64,000 nt of DNA, from positions 233,063 through 297,062 of the forward strand of contig JBALXI010000002.1 of assembly GCA_036960605.1 (NCBI GenBank). Reading direction: 5' to 3'. The position numbers and the translations under genes are program-made. The notes under the pieces are model-generated. The model was given only the letters and a program-made list of their open reading frames with translations, searched no databases and was not told where the DNA came from. Positions 17,691-27,919 of the stretch are shown piece by piece. This DNA is from Oleispira sp036960605. Lineage in GTDB: Bacteria > Pseudomonadota > Gammaproteobacteria > Pseudomonadales > Oceanobacteraceae. The first letter of the stretch is position 1. Each line of letters starts with the position of its first letter.

Positions 17691-20600
17691 ATGATTAATT
17701 TATCATGGATTGCTAGGTTGCTTTTAGGGGGGGTCATCTTGTGCTTGTCACAAATGAGTTTTTCCTTAGTTATTGATAATGACTTAATAAAAAATCAGGG
17801 CAACTTCTTTAGTGTCGATGTGACGACTGCCGGTGAAACCGAGAGTGTGTTAGTCACGGATCCTTCGGCAGCTAAACAAGGTGAGGATATTGCCTATGCT
17901 TATGAATCCTATGTTGTAATTAGCGGGACCGCAATTCAGCTTTCTGGTACCAATCCAGTTTTGATTTCTGAGGATAAGGTGCGAAGTACGGGGTCTTTTA
18001 CTGGGGCTGCTGGCAATACCATTAATTGGACTATTGAAAGTTCGATTCAAAATGGTGCGTTGCAGATGCGCAATGCTATATCTTTCAATGCCGAAACCGG
18101 AACCTTAGGTGATATTCAATTCATTCAATATATGGATGAAGATGTTAATGGCGCAGGTGATGATGTCTTCTTCACTCGTGGTGATGTAAACCAAGGAAAC
18201 TTAGAACTATTTACTCTCGACGATGGCGATGCGATTGCCTTAGGGGTTAGTCAAAGTGGTTCTCAGCTACAGTCTCAAGGATTAATTAATACCACTTTTG
18301 ATGGCTGGATGGCTTGTATTTATAGCAAGAGAACTGACTTAGTTAATGGATCTGCTGTTTATTCAACAGCAGGAACTGTTTGTTCAGATTTGATTGGTAA
18401 GACTGCTAGCCACCCTGACGTGGGAGATGTGTATGGTAAAGCAGATATCGTCACCACTATGGCTTGGCATGTTGATGCTAATGCTAAACAGGCAATTATA
18501 ACATCCTCACTGGGTGGTGTGCCGGACGCTGGTGTGGCAATCGCTGCAGATGATTATTTTTCAATCGTCGAAAATACAAGTGAACTTAAGTCGATTGCAT
18601 TCGACGTTTTTGAAAATGACGTTGCCCTAGATGCGCCTATAAGTTTACAAACGATTTCTTTTCCTATTTATGGTGTCATTGAGCGTACTGGTTCGGATGT
18701 TACTTACACTCCTAATTCAGGGTTCTTCGGGCAAGATTCATTTGAATATAGAATTACAGATAATTCTGGCGATGTAGACACAGGGTCAGTTTTTATTACA
18801 GTCTTAGAAGATAGTGATAATGATGGCATTGATAATGCGACAGAGGTAGTTAATGGCACGAATTCTACAAATTCAGATACTGACGGAGATGATAAGACTG
18901 ACGGCGAAGAAGGAGTAGTTGATAGTGATGGAGACGGTATTATCGATGCTCTAGAATCTGCTATCACCGATGCCGATAATGATGGTGTTTCTGATGAAGC
19001 AGATGCTTCAAATAATGACCCTTCAAATGATTCTGATAACGACGGTATTTCAAATATCGATGAAGCTGCTGGTGATCCAGTTTCCAACCCTCTCGATGCG
19101 TGTGATCCGAACAACCGTCATGACAACTGCGATTTTGATAACGATGGCACCAATAACGGCACCGATACCGACGATGATAACGACGGTGTAGCAGACGTTA
19201 ATGAAGTGGGTGAAGAATCGAATCCAAATAACGACAGTGATAACGACGGCATCAGCAACAAAGATGAAACCACGCTGGGTACCAATCCAGAAGATGATAC
19301 TTCAACACCAACGGACACCGATGGTGATGGCAGCCCGGATGCGTTAGATGCGAATGACGATAACGATGACTTCACCGATATTGAAGAAGAAGGAACTGAT
19401 CCTGCAACTTCAACGACCGATGCGTGTGATCCGAACAACCGTCATGACAAANNNNNNNNNNNNNNNNNNNNNNNNNNNNNNNNNNNNNNNNNNNNNNNNN
19501 NNNNNNNNNNNNNNNNNNNNNNNNNNNNNNNNNNNNNNNNNCAACAAAGATGAAACCACGCTGGGTACCAATCCAGAAGATGATACTTCAACACCAACGG
19601 ACACCGATGGTGATGGCAGCCCAGATGCGTTAGATGCAGACGATGATAACGATGGCAAAACTGATGTAGAAGAAGAAGGAACTGATCCTGCAACTTCAAC
19701 AACTGACGCTTGTGAACCAAGTAATCGTCACGACAACTGCGACTTCGACAAAGACGGCATTAACAACGGTACTGATACTGACGATGATAACGACGGCTTA
19801 GCGGATATAGATGAGGTTAAGGGTGAGGATAGTTCGAATCCAGACTCTGATGGTGACGGTATTTGTGATGGTCCTAAATATTTACCAGCTAAGGATGACT
19901 TCAAAGGTTGTATGCCTGGACCGAATCTAGGTGATAGCACAGGCGATTCTGATGGTGATGGTATTCCTGATTACTTAGATCCAGCTTCTGATGGCCCAGG
20001 ATTTGGCGATAGTGATAATGACGGAATTGATGATAAAGTTGAGTGCCCTGCATTACCTTGTCGTAATACCAATACGAATGACCTGTATGATTATCTAAAT
20101 ACTGATTCTGATGGAGATACTATATCGGACGAGGAAGAAGCGGATGGTATTTTTGATAACGTTGCTGCTGGGTATGTTCTAGAAGAGAACTTATTAGATA
20201 CTGATGGCGATAAGATACCAAATTACCGCGATGTCGATTCTGATAATGATGGTACTAATGATGCTGATGAAGTTAATGATCCGCGTACTCCTGAAAACCC
20301 TAAAGATTCAGATGATGATGGCATTCCTGATTCAGTCGATCCTGATAGTGATGGTGATACGTCCGGTGGTGGTGATAGTGATCTAGACGGCATTTCTGAT
20401 GAAGAAGAGTGCCCTGACTATCCTACATGCCCTGATGAAGACAATGATGGCAAACCCGATTACCTTGACAGTATTTTAGATTCTGACTTTGATGGGATCC
20501 CAGATGGTGATGAGGATTCGAATTTTGATAAAGATAATGACCCTACTACTCCTAAGGCGGATGACGCTGAATTAAAAACTCGTGATACTGATGGAGATAA

Positions 20601-22350
20601 TACTCCTGATTATCTAGATACCGACTCCGATGGCGATGGTAAATTAGACGAAGAAGAGCGTGATGCTGTTTATGATGCAAATAATCGCAAAGATACCGAT
20701 GATGATGGTATTCCTGATGTGGTTGATGCTGATGATCAAGGCCCTGGAGCGGGCGATTCAGACGGCGATACCATTTTAGATGATGTCGAATGTGGTGCTT
20801 TCCCGTGTCGTGATACTGACGGAGATGGCATCCCAGATTATACCGATACCGATTCAGACAACGATGGTGTATTAGATGCAGATGAGGTGGGTGATGATCC
20901 TAAGAACCCTAAAGATACCGATGGTGATGGTATTCCGGATGTCGCTGATCCAGTGAATGGTGGTGAAGGCGAGGGCGGTGGTGATAGTGATAAAGATGGT
21001 GTTTCTGATGAAGATGAATGCACTAGCTGGCCTAACTGCAGTGATGCGGATCGCGATGGAATTCCGGATTACCTAGATAAAGACAGTCAGCCAGATGGTG
21101 CAGCGCCTTCTCCAGCACCTACTTCAGACTTAGGAACGGTTAAAACCGGTGTTCATGGTGCCGGTAGTCTGTCTTGGGTATTTGTAATGTTGCTTTCAGT
21201 TTTGATGTTGGCTCGTCGTAAAGCGACTTTCATATTAGCGCTTCCGCTAATCTTCTCTACGGTTGCGGCGCAAGCCGCATGGTGGGATGAAATGGATGTA
21301 TACGCAGGCGCGGGTTATGGCCAAAGTTACTTAGATCCTGCTGTGGGTGGAACGGGCTATGAAATTGATGATCATACTCAGAATGCGTGGAAATTAACGG
21401 GAGGCTGGGATTGGAATGATCATATTTCAATTGAGGGATACTATTCCAATCTAGGCCGTGTGCAGTTGAGTGAAAATGCCGAGTTAGGCTATCGTATGCT
21501 GGGTGGCAACGCGATGTTGAACTATTGGGCTCGCGGCGGAGAGCGCGTAAAAGGCAGTATCGCATTGTATGCCAAGGTGGGTTTAAACCACATGACCAAT
21601 GACGGGGATGGTGTGAGTTACGATTCGAAAAACCAAGGTCAATTGTTTGGTGCAATTGGTGCTGAATTGTATTTGCCGCAGAAGTTTAGTGTGCGCTTCG
21701 AAGTCGATTCGTATGATACGGATGCGTCTTTATTTTCATTGAATATTATTAAACGTTTTGGTTTTAAATCACGTACTCCAAGTACGCCTCCGTTACCTCT
21801 TGTGGATAAAAATGCCGAGCAAGAAGAGCAATTTGTGGCCATGGTAGAAGAATTACCGGTCACCGCAGCGGGTCCTAAAATCGTTCAGCTTATCCCCATT
21901 GTATTGGATTCAGATTTAGATGGTTTGCTAGATGATGAAGATCAATGTCCCTATACGCCTAAAAATGTATCGATCAATGAGTTAGGTTGTGCAACGTATC
22001 AAGGGAAAATTGGTGATCTAATTGCTAATGTACAGTTTGAAGTGAATTCATCATTGTTAACTGAGCCCAGCAAAATTGCATTAAATGAAATTGTCGATAT
22101 GTTAGCCACTTATCCGTCGGTTAAAATTGAAGTTCAGGCGCACAGTGATAATACGGGGAGCGCAGGCTATAACAAAAAACTTTCGCAAAAGCGTGCAGAA
22201 TCCGTTGTGAGCTATTTGGAACGGAAAAATATCGTTGCTAATCGTCTTGAAGCTATTGGTCATGGCGAAGATATGCCAATTGCTGATAATATAACGCCTG
22301 TTGGGCGTGCAAAAAACCGCCGTGTAGAGTTTATTTTACAAGCCCTGTAA
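17691..22350 (+). CDS. Giant secreted thrombospondin-type-3 repeat protein fused to an OmpA outer-membrane domain (split by an assembly gap)
   Basis: I read one gene from ATG 17691 (AGGGA eight bases upstream, then a signal peptide) to TAA 22350. The two sides of the N-run are in different frames only because the run is the wrong length. In order: an N-terminal beta domain (to about 18540), a cadherin/Ig-like domain ending near 18800, then thirty or so Asp-rich repeats of type DxDxDGxxD that resemble Ca-binding thrombospondin type 3 repeats (18800-21080). A Ser/Pro linker and a hydrophobic segment with following LARRK (about 21157-21222) come next. An AQA-A signal-peptidase-like site, an OmpA-like eight-strand barrel (about 21270-21770) and a C-terminal OmpA peptidoglycan-binding domain (about 22000-22340, VQAHSDNTG) complete it. 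Likely a surface protein tied to the cell wall. Confidence 0.8.
19096..19740 (+). repeat. Three tandem 324-base units inside the TSP3 region
   Basis: The string ending CGTCATGACAA stops at 19126 and again at 19450, a spacing of 324 bases (108 codons). A diverged third copy (CGTCACGACAA) stops at 19736. Counting 38 bases missing from the N-run, the second-to-third spacing is also 324. The part from CAACAAAGATGAAACC onward is nearly identical over about 80 bases in the first two copies (19256 and 19542). The repeats encode the Asp-rich units and are the probable cause of the assembly gap. More copies than three may exist in the real genome. Confidence 0.8.
19452..19541. other. Assembly gap of 90 N
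   Basis: These are undetermined bases within the TSP3 repeats. By alignment to the preceding 324-base unit, the sequence between 19451 and 19542 should span 129 bases rather than 91. A or C at 19451 also differs from the first copy (A where the repeat has C), so the base next to the gap may be wrong. The true gap would then restore a single reading frame. Confidence 0.9.
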
Positions 22351-22474
22351 AATTTAGAGCTGTCTACTAATTATCTATTTATTTATCTAAAGAGTTATCT
22401 AGCTAGCCCGTTAAAACTGTTTAATGCGCTAGTTAGAGTCCTATTTTAACCACGCTGAATAAAAGGAACTTAGC

Positions 22475-23173
22475 TTGAAGAGTCAAAGTATTCGAATCGC
22501 TTATCTGGAAGATGATTTAGAACAAGCGAAAATGGTTATTACCTGGTTTGAAGAGTTTGGTTATCAATGCGAACATTTTACTCATGCTCAGGCGTTGTTG
22601 AGTCGACTGAAAGACCATAGTTTTGATATTACGTTGCTCGATTGGGAGCTTCCTGATATGTCTGGACTTGAAGCGATTAAACAAATTCGCAATAAGTACC
22701 ATCAAAATCTTCCCATCTTATTTTGTTCAATGCGCGATACCGAAGCTGATGTAGTAATGGCTTTAGAGCAGGGAGCGGACGATTATATGCGCAAACCTTT
22801 ATTGCGTATTGAATTAAAAGCTCGGTTACAGGCACTTTTAAGGCGTACTAAAGATCATCAAGTCGGTGATATGATGGAGTATGGTCCTTATCGCTTTGAT
22901 CAAGTTAACAAAACGGTCTTGGTTAATGGTCAGTCTGTTGCGATGACAGATAAAGATTTTGAAGTTGCGAGCTGTTTGTTTGATAATATCGGACGCATAC
23001 TGTCTCGCAGTTTCTTATTAGAGTCTGTTTGGGGGATTTCATCAGACTTACATACACGAACGGTTGACGTTCATGTAAGTCGTGTTCGAAAAGCATTAGG
23101 CATTACCGCTGAAAGTGGCTTTAGAGTAAAAACAATTTACCAGCATGGATATCGGCTAGAAAAAGTCGAATAA
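22475..23173 (+). CDS. OmpR-type response regulator
   Basis: This 232-residue regulator starts with TTG at 22475, supported by AAAAGGA seven bases upstream and by the receiver beginning at once (IRIAYLEDDLEQAK). The receiver has the acidic pair Glu-Asp-Asp near residue 13, phospho-acceptor Asp56 (LLDWELPDMSG), the switch Ser in FCSM and Lys in MRKPL. The C-terminal winged helix (about 130-230) has VDVHVSRVRKAL and IYQHGYRL as in the OmpR/PhoB family. It is first in a four-gene run with 22- and 25-base gaps, and its cognate kinase is very probably the CHASE2 kinase two genes on. Targets are unknown; the large upstream TSP3-OmpA gene is a plausible one. Confidence 0.93.
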   Translation: MKSQSIRIAYLEDDLEQAKMVITWFEEFGYQCEHFTHAQALLSRLKDHSFDITLLDWELPDMSGLEAIKQIRNKYHQNLPILFCSMRDTEADVVMALEQGADDYMRKPLLRIELKARLQALLRRTKDHQVGDMMEYGPYRFDQVNKTVLVNGQSVAMTDKDFEVASCLFDNIGRILSRSFLLESVWGISSDLHTRTVDVHVSRVRKALGITAESGFRVKTIYQHGYRLEKVE

Positions 23174-23195
23174 AACCAATAGGGATATTATTAGT

Positions 23196-24239
23196 ATGAT
23201 GAAGCGACTATTAACCACGAGTATAATTGCTTTATTATACTTGAATGCTCAATGTGCATTTTCTCAAGTCTCAGAAGAACTACTTTATAACGTAAAGAAG
23301 AATGATACTGTTTGGGCAATCTGTAAGGCCTACGTTAATGACCCTTTGTGTTGGAAAAAACTGGTTGAATACAATCAGCTAGCTAATCCTAAGTACCTTC
23401 CACCTAACTCTATTATTAGAATCCCTAAAGCCTGGTTAATCGATCACTCAACGACTGCGCTGGTTATAGCCGTAGAAGGGGAGGTTTTGGTTGTTCGTGA
23501 TAGTTCTGCGCTTGAAGAGCGTTTAAGTGTGGGGGATCAGCTAAGCCAGCAAGATGTTGTGAAATCGATGAATGGCACCGCTATGATTCAGTTTGCCGAT
23601 GACTCTCGTTTGCTGCTTAAAGCCAATAGCAGTATTAGAATGGCCAGCTTACAGTTCTACGATCCTAGTCAGTTTGTGAATACCCGCGTTGAATTATTGA
23701 AAGGCAGAGTAAAAGCTCAGGTTGAGAAGCTCACTAATAAAAATAGTCAGTATCTAATATCAACACCTGCAGCCGTGGCGGCAGTTAGGGGAACAGAATT
23801 TAGAGTCGCACGTTCAGAAATTAAAACTGGCGAGCCTGTTTTGATGAGAACGGAGCTATTAAGCGGCGCCTTAGAAGTAGCCTCGGATTTGAATAAACAA
23901 AATATCGTATCAGGACAGGCAGTATTGGCTACCGAAGGCAAGGGGGTTGGTCTGCCGGTAAAATTATTACCACGCCCGTTGATGGCATTGAATGAATCAC
24001 AAAGTATGGCGCTACCTTTGATACTTGAATGGCACGCTATTGATAAGGCGAAATCATATAAAGTCACTCTGATGACGGCGGATTCTCAAGTATGGGAAAA
24101 AACGACCTTAACTCCAGAACTTCTGATTAACGATCTCAATCCAGGCCAGTATGAAGTGCTTATACGTGGAGTTGATGAGCAAGGCTTTGAAGGCCAGAAT
24201 CGTCGTTTGAATCTGCTACTGCCGGACGATAATATTTAG
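23196..24239 (+). CDS. Periplasmic LysM and FecR-domain protein
   Basis: This 347-residue protein has a signal peptide (MMKRLLTTSIIALLYLNAQC region), then a LysM-like module (about 31-80, NVKKNDTVWAICKAYVNDPL to PPNSIIRIPK) that would bind peptidoglycan glycans. A FecR domain (about 105-235) follows, with DGSRLLLKANS-like FADDSRLLLKANS and the TPAAVAAVRGTEFRV core. The last 90 residues look like a fibronectin-type beta domain (IDKAKSYKVTLMTADSQVWE). No membrane helix follows the signal peptide, so it should be free in the periplasm or bound to the wall. In many bacteria, FecR-like domains outside iron uptake sit next to CHASE2 signalling proteins, as here. Confidence 0.88.
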   Translation: MMKRLLTTSIIALLYLNAQCAFSQVSEELLYNVKKNDTVWAICKAYVNDPLCWKKLVEYNQLANPKYLPPNSIIRIPKAWLIDHSTTALVIAVEGEVLVVRDSSALEERLSVGDQLSQQDVVKSMNGTAMIQFADDSRLLLKANSSIRMASLQFYDPSQFVNTRVELLKGRVKAQVEKLTNKNSQYLISTPAAVAAVRGTEFRVARSEIKTGEPVLMRTELLSGALEVASDLNKQNIVSGQAVLATEGKGVGLPVKLLPRPLMALNESQSMALPLILEWHAIDKAKSYKVTLMTADSQVWEKTTLTPELLINDLNPGQYEVLIRGVDEQGFEGQNRRLNLLLPDDNI

Positions 24240-24264
24240 CGTCCCTATAAATTTTGACTATGTT

Positions 24265-26823
24265 GTGAAGATTGCTTTGAATAAAAAAAACTCAGTTTCG
24301 CATACTAGTTCTTCGTTATTAAAATCGACTATTGATTGGCAGCTTATTCTTTTTGGTTTGGTGATTTTAGTCTTAGTGAATTTTAACCAATGGCAGAGCT
24401 GGACTCAGGCTTTGGATTTTTCATTATATGATAATCACATTAGAGCATTGCCGACCTTTGCTGACGAAGAAATCATAATTGTTGAAATTGACGAGCAGAG
24501 TCTCTCTTTGCTTGGTGATTGGCCTTGGCCGCGGAGTTATCATGGTCAAATGATTGATCTGCTAACCCAAGCTGATGTGGGAGTTATTGCTTATAATGTC
24601 GTTTTTTCAAATGCAGATATTTATAGTGAAAATGATCAAGCCTTAGCGCGCGCGATTGAAAAAAGTGGCCGTACGATCTTACCCCTATATTTTGATCGTT
24701 TAATAAAAAAAGAGGATGTGACTGAAGTATTGCCAGCGGAGTCCTTTCGCCAGTATGCGGGCTTGGGGCATGTTAATAGTTATTTGGATGATGATGGCAC
24801 GTTACGCTCTATTCGATTAGTTGAACCATTCCTGGATAGGCAGTGGCCACATTTTGCTTTTGCGAGTTATTTATTTGATCGACCTTACTCACCTTTAATC
24901 AATCAAGGTTTAAAAGAAGCCTACATTCCGTTTGTGAATCAGAATGATTTTCAGCGTGTATCTTTTGTTGACGTATTAACGGGATTGGTGCCTTTGGAAG
25001 TGCTTTCTCAGCGCGCTGTTTTTGTTGGTGTTACCGCGACGTCAATAGGAGATCCTTTGCTGACACCGGTCGATGATAGCGGCCGTCAAAGTCCTGCAGT
25101 TGATATTAATGCCAATGTTTATCAGGCTCTTAAACAGAATCAGCTTATCCAATTGTTACCCCCCTTGATAGGTCTTTTGATTAATACATGTTTGATCATG
25201 GCGTTATTATATTTGTTACCTCGATTATCGGGTTTGCAGCAATTGTTGATGATCCTTGTTGGCATCACGTGCCTTTGGTTTTTGAGTTATGCGCTGCTTA
25301 AGCAAGGTTATTGGTATCGCAGTGTTGGCTTAATGTTGGCGCTGGTTATTATTCCTTTTATTTGGAATCTATTACGACTGAGTCGATTATTTAGGTATTT
25401 TAGGCAGCAAATAAAACAATTAAAGCAGCAACAGGTGAAAGAGACATTTAACTTACCAGGTCGTGGTTTACTAAAAAATGAATCTGAGTTAGATGCGCTG
25501 CTTAGCTTGATGCAAATTGAACAGTATTGTTTGTTTGCGTCAGAGGTTACAGACCCAGAGCCGACGTTGTCGATCGTGAAATATTTTGCCATTAATATTG
25601 ATCGGCAAGAGAAAAATTTAGCTATCTATTTTGATGAGTTTACAGAGTTAGAGCATCGTAAAGTCAGTCTGTTGCTGCAACTACTGGACGTCGAAGAGGC
25701 TGTCACCGCTGTAAACACAGATGATAATCCGGTAGCAATGGATGTTTTTTCAAATCAATTGTCACTAATTAATACATTTCAACAGCAGCTGGCCATTAGT
25801 CATTCGTTATTTGAAGCCAGTATCGAGGGTATTTCTTCGGGAATATTAGTTTCAGACTTAACCGGTAGGGTCTTGTTTTCTAATCCTGCACTGAGTGATT
25901 TGACGAATGCAAATATAACCGAAGTGAAAGATTTATTGCCTTCAATTAAATTATTGAACAAAGATTGGGTAACTGTATTGCGAGAGGTTATTTTATTACA
26001 ACAGCCTTTAACGTTCGAAGGCAATGCCAATGATAAAGATTTGTCCATTAGTGTTCGCTGCATAGATGGTCAGCAAGGACTGGCGCCGCTTCTAGTGTTC
26101 AATATTACGGACATTACTGCGATAAAGCAGGCCAATCGCAGTCGTAATGAAATGATTGATTTTCTTTCCCATGATTTACGTTCACCGATGGCCTCGCTGC
26201 AGGCTATGGTCAGTCAAACTCGAGGACTCAAAGAAGATAGTTCTAATCTTACTGATATTATCGATAAGGTTGATCATTATAGTCAGCGTGGATTGGATTT
26301 TGCTGAGCAATTTTTAGCATTAGCCAAGGTTGAAGCTGAAGAGGACATTCAATGGTATGAGCTTGATCTCTACTCTGTTTCCCAGAATGCGATGGACAGC
26401 CTATATCACCAAGCACAAGAGAAATCGATAAAGATGTCGCTAGAGTCGATTGATGAGTGTTGGGTGATGTCGAATGGTGATTTATTAGAACGTATTATTT
26501 TAAATCTGTTAAGTAATGCCATTAAGTATAGCCCCGCCCATAGTAATATTATCTTAACGATTAGCTTGCAAGAATCGTCTAGTACTAGACAACAGTTTAA
26601 GATTGAAATAACAGACCAAGGCCCAGGTATTCCTCTAGACTTAATGAGTGACTTATTCAAACCTTATCAAAGAGGTCGGGATGAAAATACTCAGCAGGCG
26701 AAAGGAATCGGTTTGGGGTTACGCTTTGTGGACGTTGCTTTAAAGCGTTTAAATAGCCAGGTTAACTTTGACTCTTCTGCGAGTGGCACTACTTTTTACT
26801 TTTATTTAACGGCAGATTTATAG
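24265..26823 (+). CDS. CHASE2-domain sensor histidine kinase
   Basis: This 852-residue membrane kinase starts with GTG at 24265, which lacks a strong ribosome binding site. A first membrane helix (about 27-45) precedes a periplasmic CHASE2 domain (about 50-290, with ALPTFADEEIIIVEIDEQSL). Three membrane helices (about 293-372) and a cytoplasmic coiled coil follow, then a PAS-like domain (about 510-620). The HisKA box is DFLSHDLRSPMASLQ with His636. The ATPase domain carries NLLSNAIKYSP, DQGPGIP and GIGLGLRFV. It lies 25 bases after the LysM-FecR gene and nine bases before the deaminase. The pairing with the regulator at 22.5 kb is inferred from the operon. Confidence 0.93.
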   Translation: MKIALNKKNSVSHTSSSLLKSTIDWQLILFGLVILVLVNFNQWQSWTQALDFSLYDNHIRALPTFADEEIIIVEIDEQSLSLLGDWPWPRSYHGQMIDLLTQADVGVIAYNVVFSNADIYSENDQALARAIEKSGRTILPLYFDRLIKKEDVTEVLPAESFRQYAGLGHVNSYLDDDGTLRSIRLVEPFLDRQWPHFAFASYLFDRPYSPLINQGLKEAYIPFVNQNDFQRVSFVDVLTGLVPLEVLSQRAVFVGVTATSIGDPLLTPVDDSGRQSPAVDINANVYQALKQNQLIQLLPPLIGLLINTCLIMALLYLLPRLSGLQQLLMILVGITCLWFLSYALLKQGYWYRSVGLMLALVIIPFIWNLLRLSRLFRYFRQQIKQLKQQQVKETFNLPGRGLLKNESELDALLSLMQIEQYCLFASEVTDPEPTLSIVKYFAINIDRQEKNLAIYFDEFTELEHRKVSLLLQLLDVEEAVTAVNTDDNPVAMDVFSNQLSLINTFQQQLAISHSLFEASIEGISSGILVSDLTGRVLFSNPALSDLTNANITEVKDLLPSIKLLNKDWVTVLREVILLQQPLTFEGNANDKDLSISVRCIDGQQGLAPLLVFNITDITAIKQANRSRNEMIDFLSHDLRSPMASLQAMVSQTRGLKEDSSNLTDIIDKVDHYSQRGLDFAEQFLALAKVEAEEDIQWYELDLYSVSQNAMDSLYHQAQEKSIKMSLESIDECWVMSNGDLLERIILNLLSNAIKYSPAHSNIILTISLQESSSTRQQFKIEITDQGPGIPLDLMSDLFKPYQRGRDENTQQAKGIGLGLRFVDVALKRLNSQVNFDSSASGTTFYFYLTADL

Positions 26824-26832
26824 GAAGTCGGC

Positions 26833-27900
26833 ATGAAATCATCCAATATCCACCATCAGAATCTCCTTCAGCAGGTTGTCGCGCACGATAATATTGCGAG
26901 CAGTGATTTTGTCCGACTGCTGCCTAAAACAGAACTGCATCTTCACTTAGAGGGCTCTCTTGAACCTGAGCTTATGTTCGAGCTGGCGGCACGTAATGGT
27001 ATTGAGCTTTCGTATAGCAATGTTGCAGAAGTGAAAGCCGCTTATGATTTTCATAATCTGCAATCATTTTTAGATATCTATTATCAATGTGCTGATGTTC
27101 TTCGTACCGAGGAGGACTTTTATGATCTTACTTGGGCTTATTTATTACGCTGTCAGCAAGATGGAGTCGTTCATGTAGAACCCTTTTTTGACCCGCAGAC
27201 ACATACCGAGCGGGGTATTGATATCGGGGTTGTTTTTAAAGGGATTACACGAGCACTTAAGCAGGCTGAGCAAGAATTAAGTATTACCAGTGGTTTGATT
27301 CTGTGTTTTTTACGACACTTATCACAAAAGCAGGCAATAGAGTGCTTACAGCAAGCTAAGCCTTATTTGCAGTATTTTGTTGGTATTGGCTTGGATTCAT
27401 CCGAACTGGGACATCCTCCAGAAAAGTTTTCTGAAGTATTTGCTCAAGCAAGAGCATTGGGTCTTCGGGCTGTTGCGCATGCGGGAGAAGAGGGCCCAGC
27501 TGAATATATTGTGAATGCTTTGGATATTCTACAAGTCGATCGTATCGATCATGGTGTGCGCTGCGTTGAAGATGAGGCGCTAATGATACGCTTGGAACGT
27601 GAGCAGATTACTTTAACGGTCTGCCCGCTGAGCAATACACGCTTAAAAGTGTTCTCTCATATGCGAGAACATAATATTTTGGAATTATTGGAGCGAAATA
27701 TTGCCGTCATGGTGAATGCTGATGACCCAGCATTCTTTGGTGGCTATCTCATGCAGAATTTTGATGCCTTGATTGAGCACTTGGGGATGACGCGTTTACA
27801 GGCAGTAAAGCTCGCCATTAATAGTATTACGGGCAGTTTTATGGCAGATGTGCAAAAAGAAGTGCATATCCGAAAATTGTTGAGCGTAGCGCAAGCTTAA
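26833..27900 (+). CDS. Adenine deaminase of the adenosine deaminase superfamily
   Basis: This 355-residue enzyme has the zinc motifs of the superfamily: ELHLHLEG near 32-39, HAGEEGPAEY, DHGVRC, CPLSNTRLKVF and NADDPAFFGGY. The long VHVEPFFDPQTHTERG and the GLDSSELGHPP stretches match, from memory, the bacterial adenine deaminase group (P. aeruginosa type) rather than true adenosine deaminase. It would convert adenine to hypoxanthine for purine salvage in the cytoplasm. Its ribosome binding site AGGAAG overlaps the kinase stop codon (TAG 26821-26823), and the gap is nine bases, so it belongs to the signalling operon. It converges on glnD. The substrate call rests on remembered similarity. Confidence 0.85.
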   Translation: MKSSNIHHQNLLQQVVAHDNIASSDFVRLLPKTELHLHLEGSLEPELMFELAARNGIELSYSNVAEVKAAYDFHNLQSFLDIYYQCADVLRTEEDFYDLTWAYLLRCQQDGVVHVEPFFDPQTHTERGIDIGVVFKGITRALKQAEQELSITSGLILCFLRHLSQKQAIECLQQAKPYLQYFVGIGLDSSELGHPPEKFSEVFAQARALGLRAVAHAGEEGPAEYIVNALDILQVDRIDHGVRCVEDEALMIRLEREQITLTVCPLSNTRLKVFSHMREHNILELLERNIAVMVNADDPAFFGGYLMQNFDALIEHLGMTRLQAVKLAINSITGSFMADVQKEVHIRKLLSVAQA

Positions 27901-27919
27901 TTTTTTAGCGTATGTCAGG

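Noticed and set aside
18704..19438. Minus-strand Ser-rich open frames opposite the TSP3 repeats
   Set aside because: The reverse of Asp-rich coding yields Ser/Ile/Val-rich frames without stops; this is a composition effect.
19348..19553. A frameshift or two genes meeting in the TSP3 region
   Set aside because: The frames disagree only across the 90-N gap, and a 38-base correction by repeat alignment joins them.
26833..27900. Classical adenosine deaminase
   Set aside because: The VHVEPFFDPQTHT and GLDSSELGHPP stretches fit the adenine deaminase group better, although the distinction rests on memory of a homologue.
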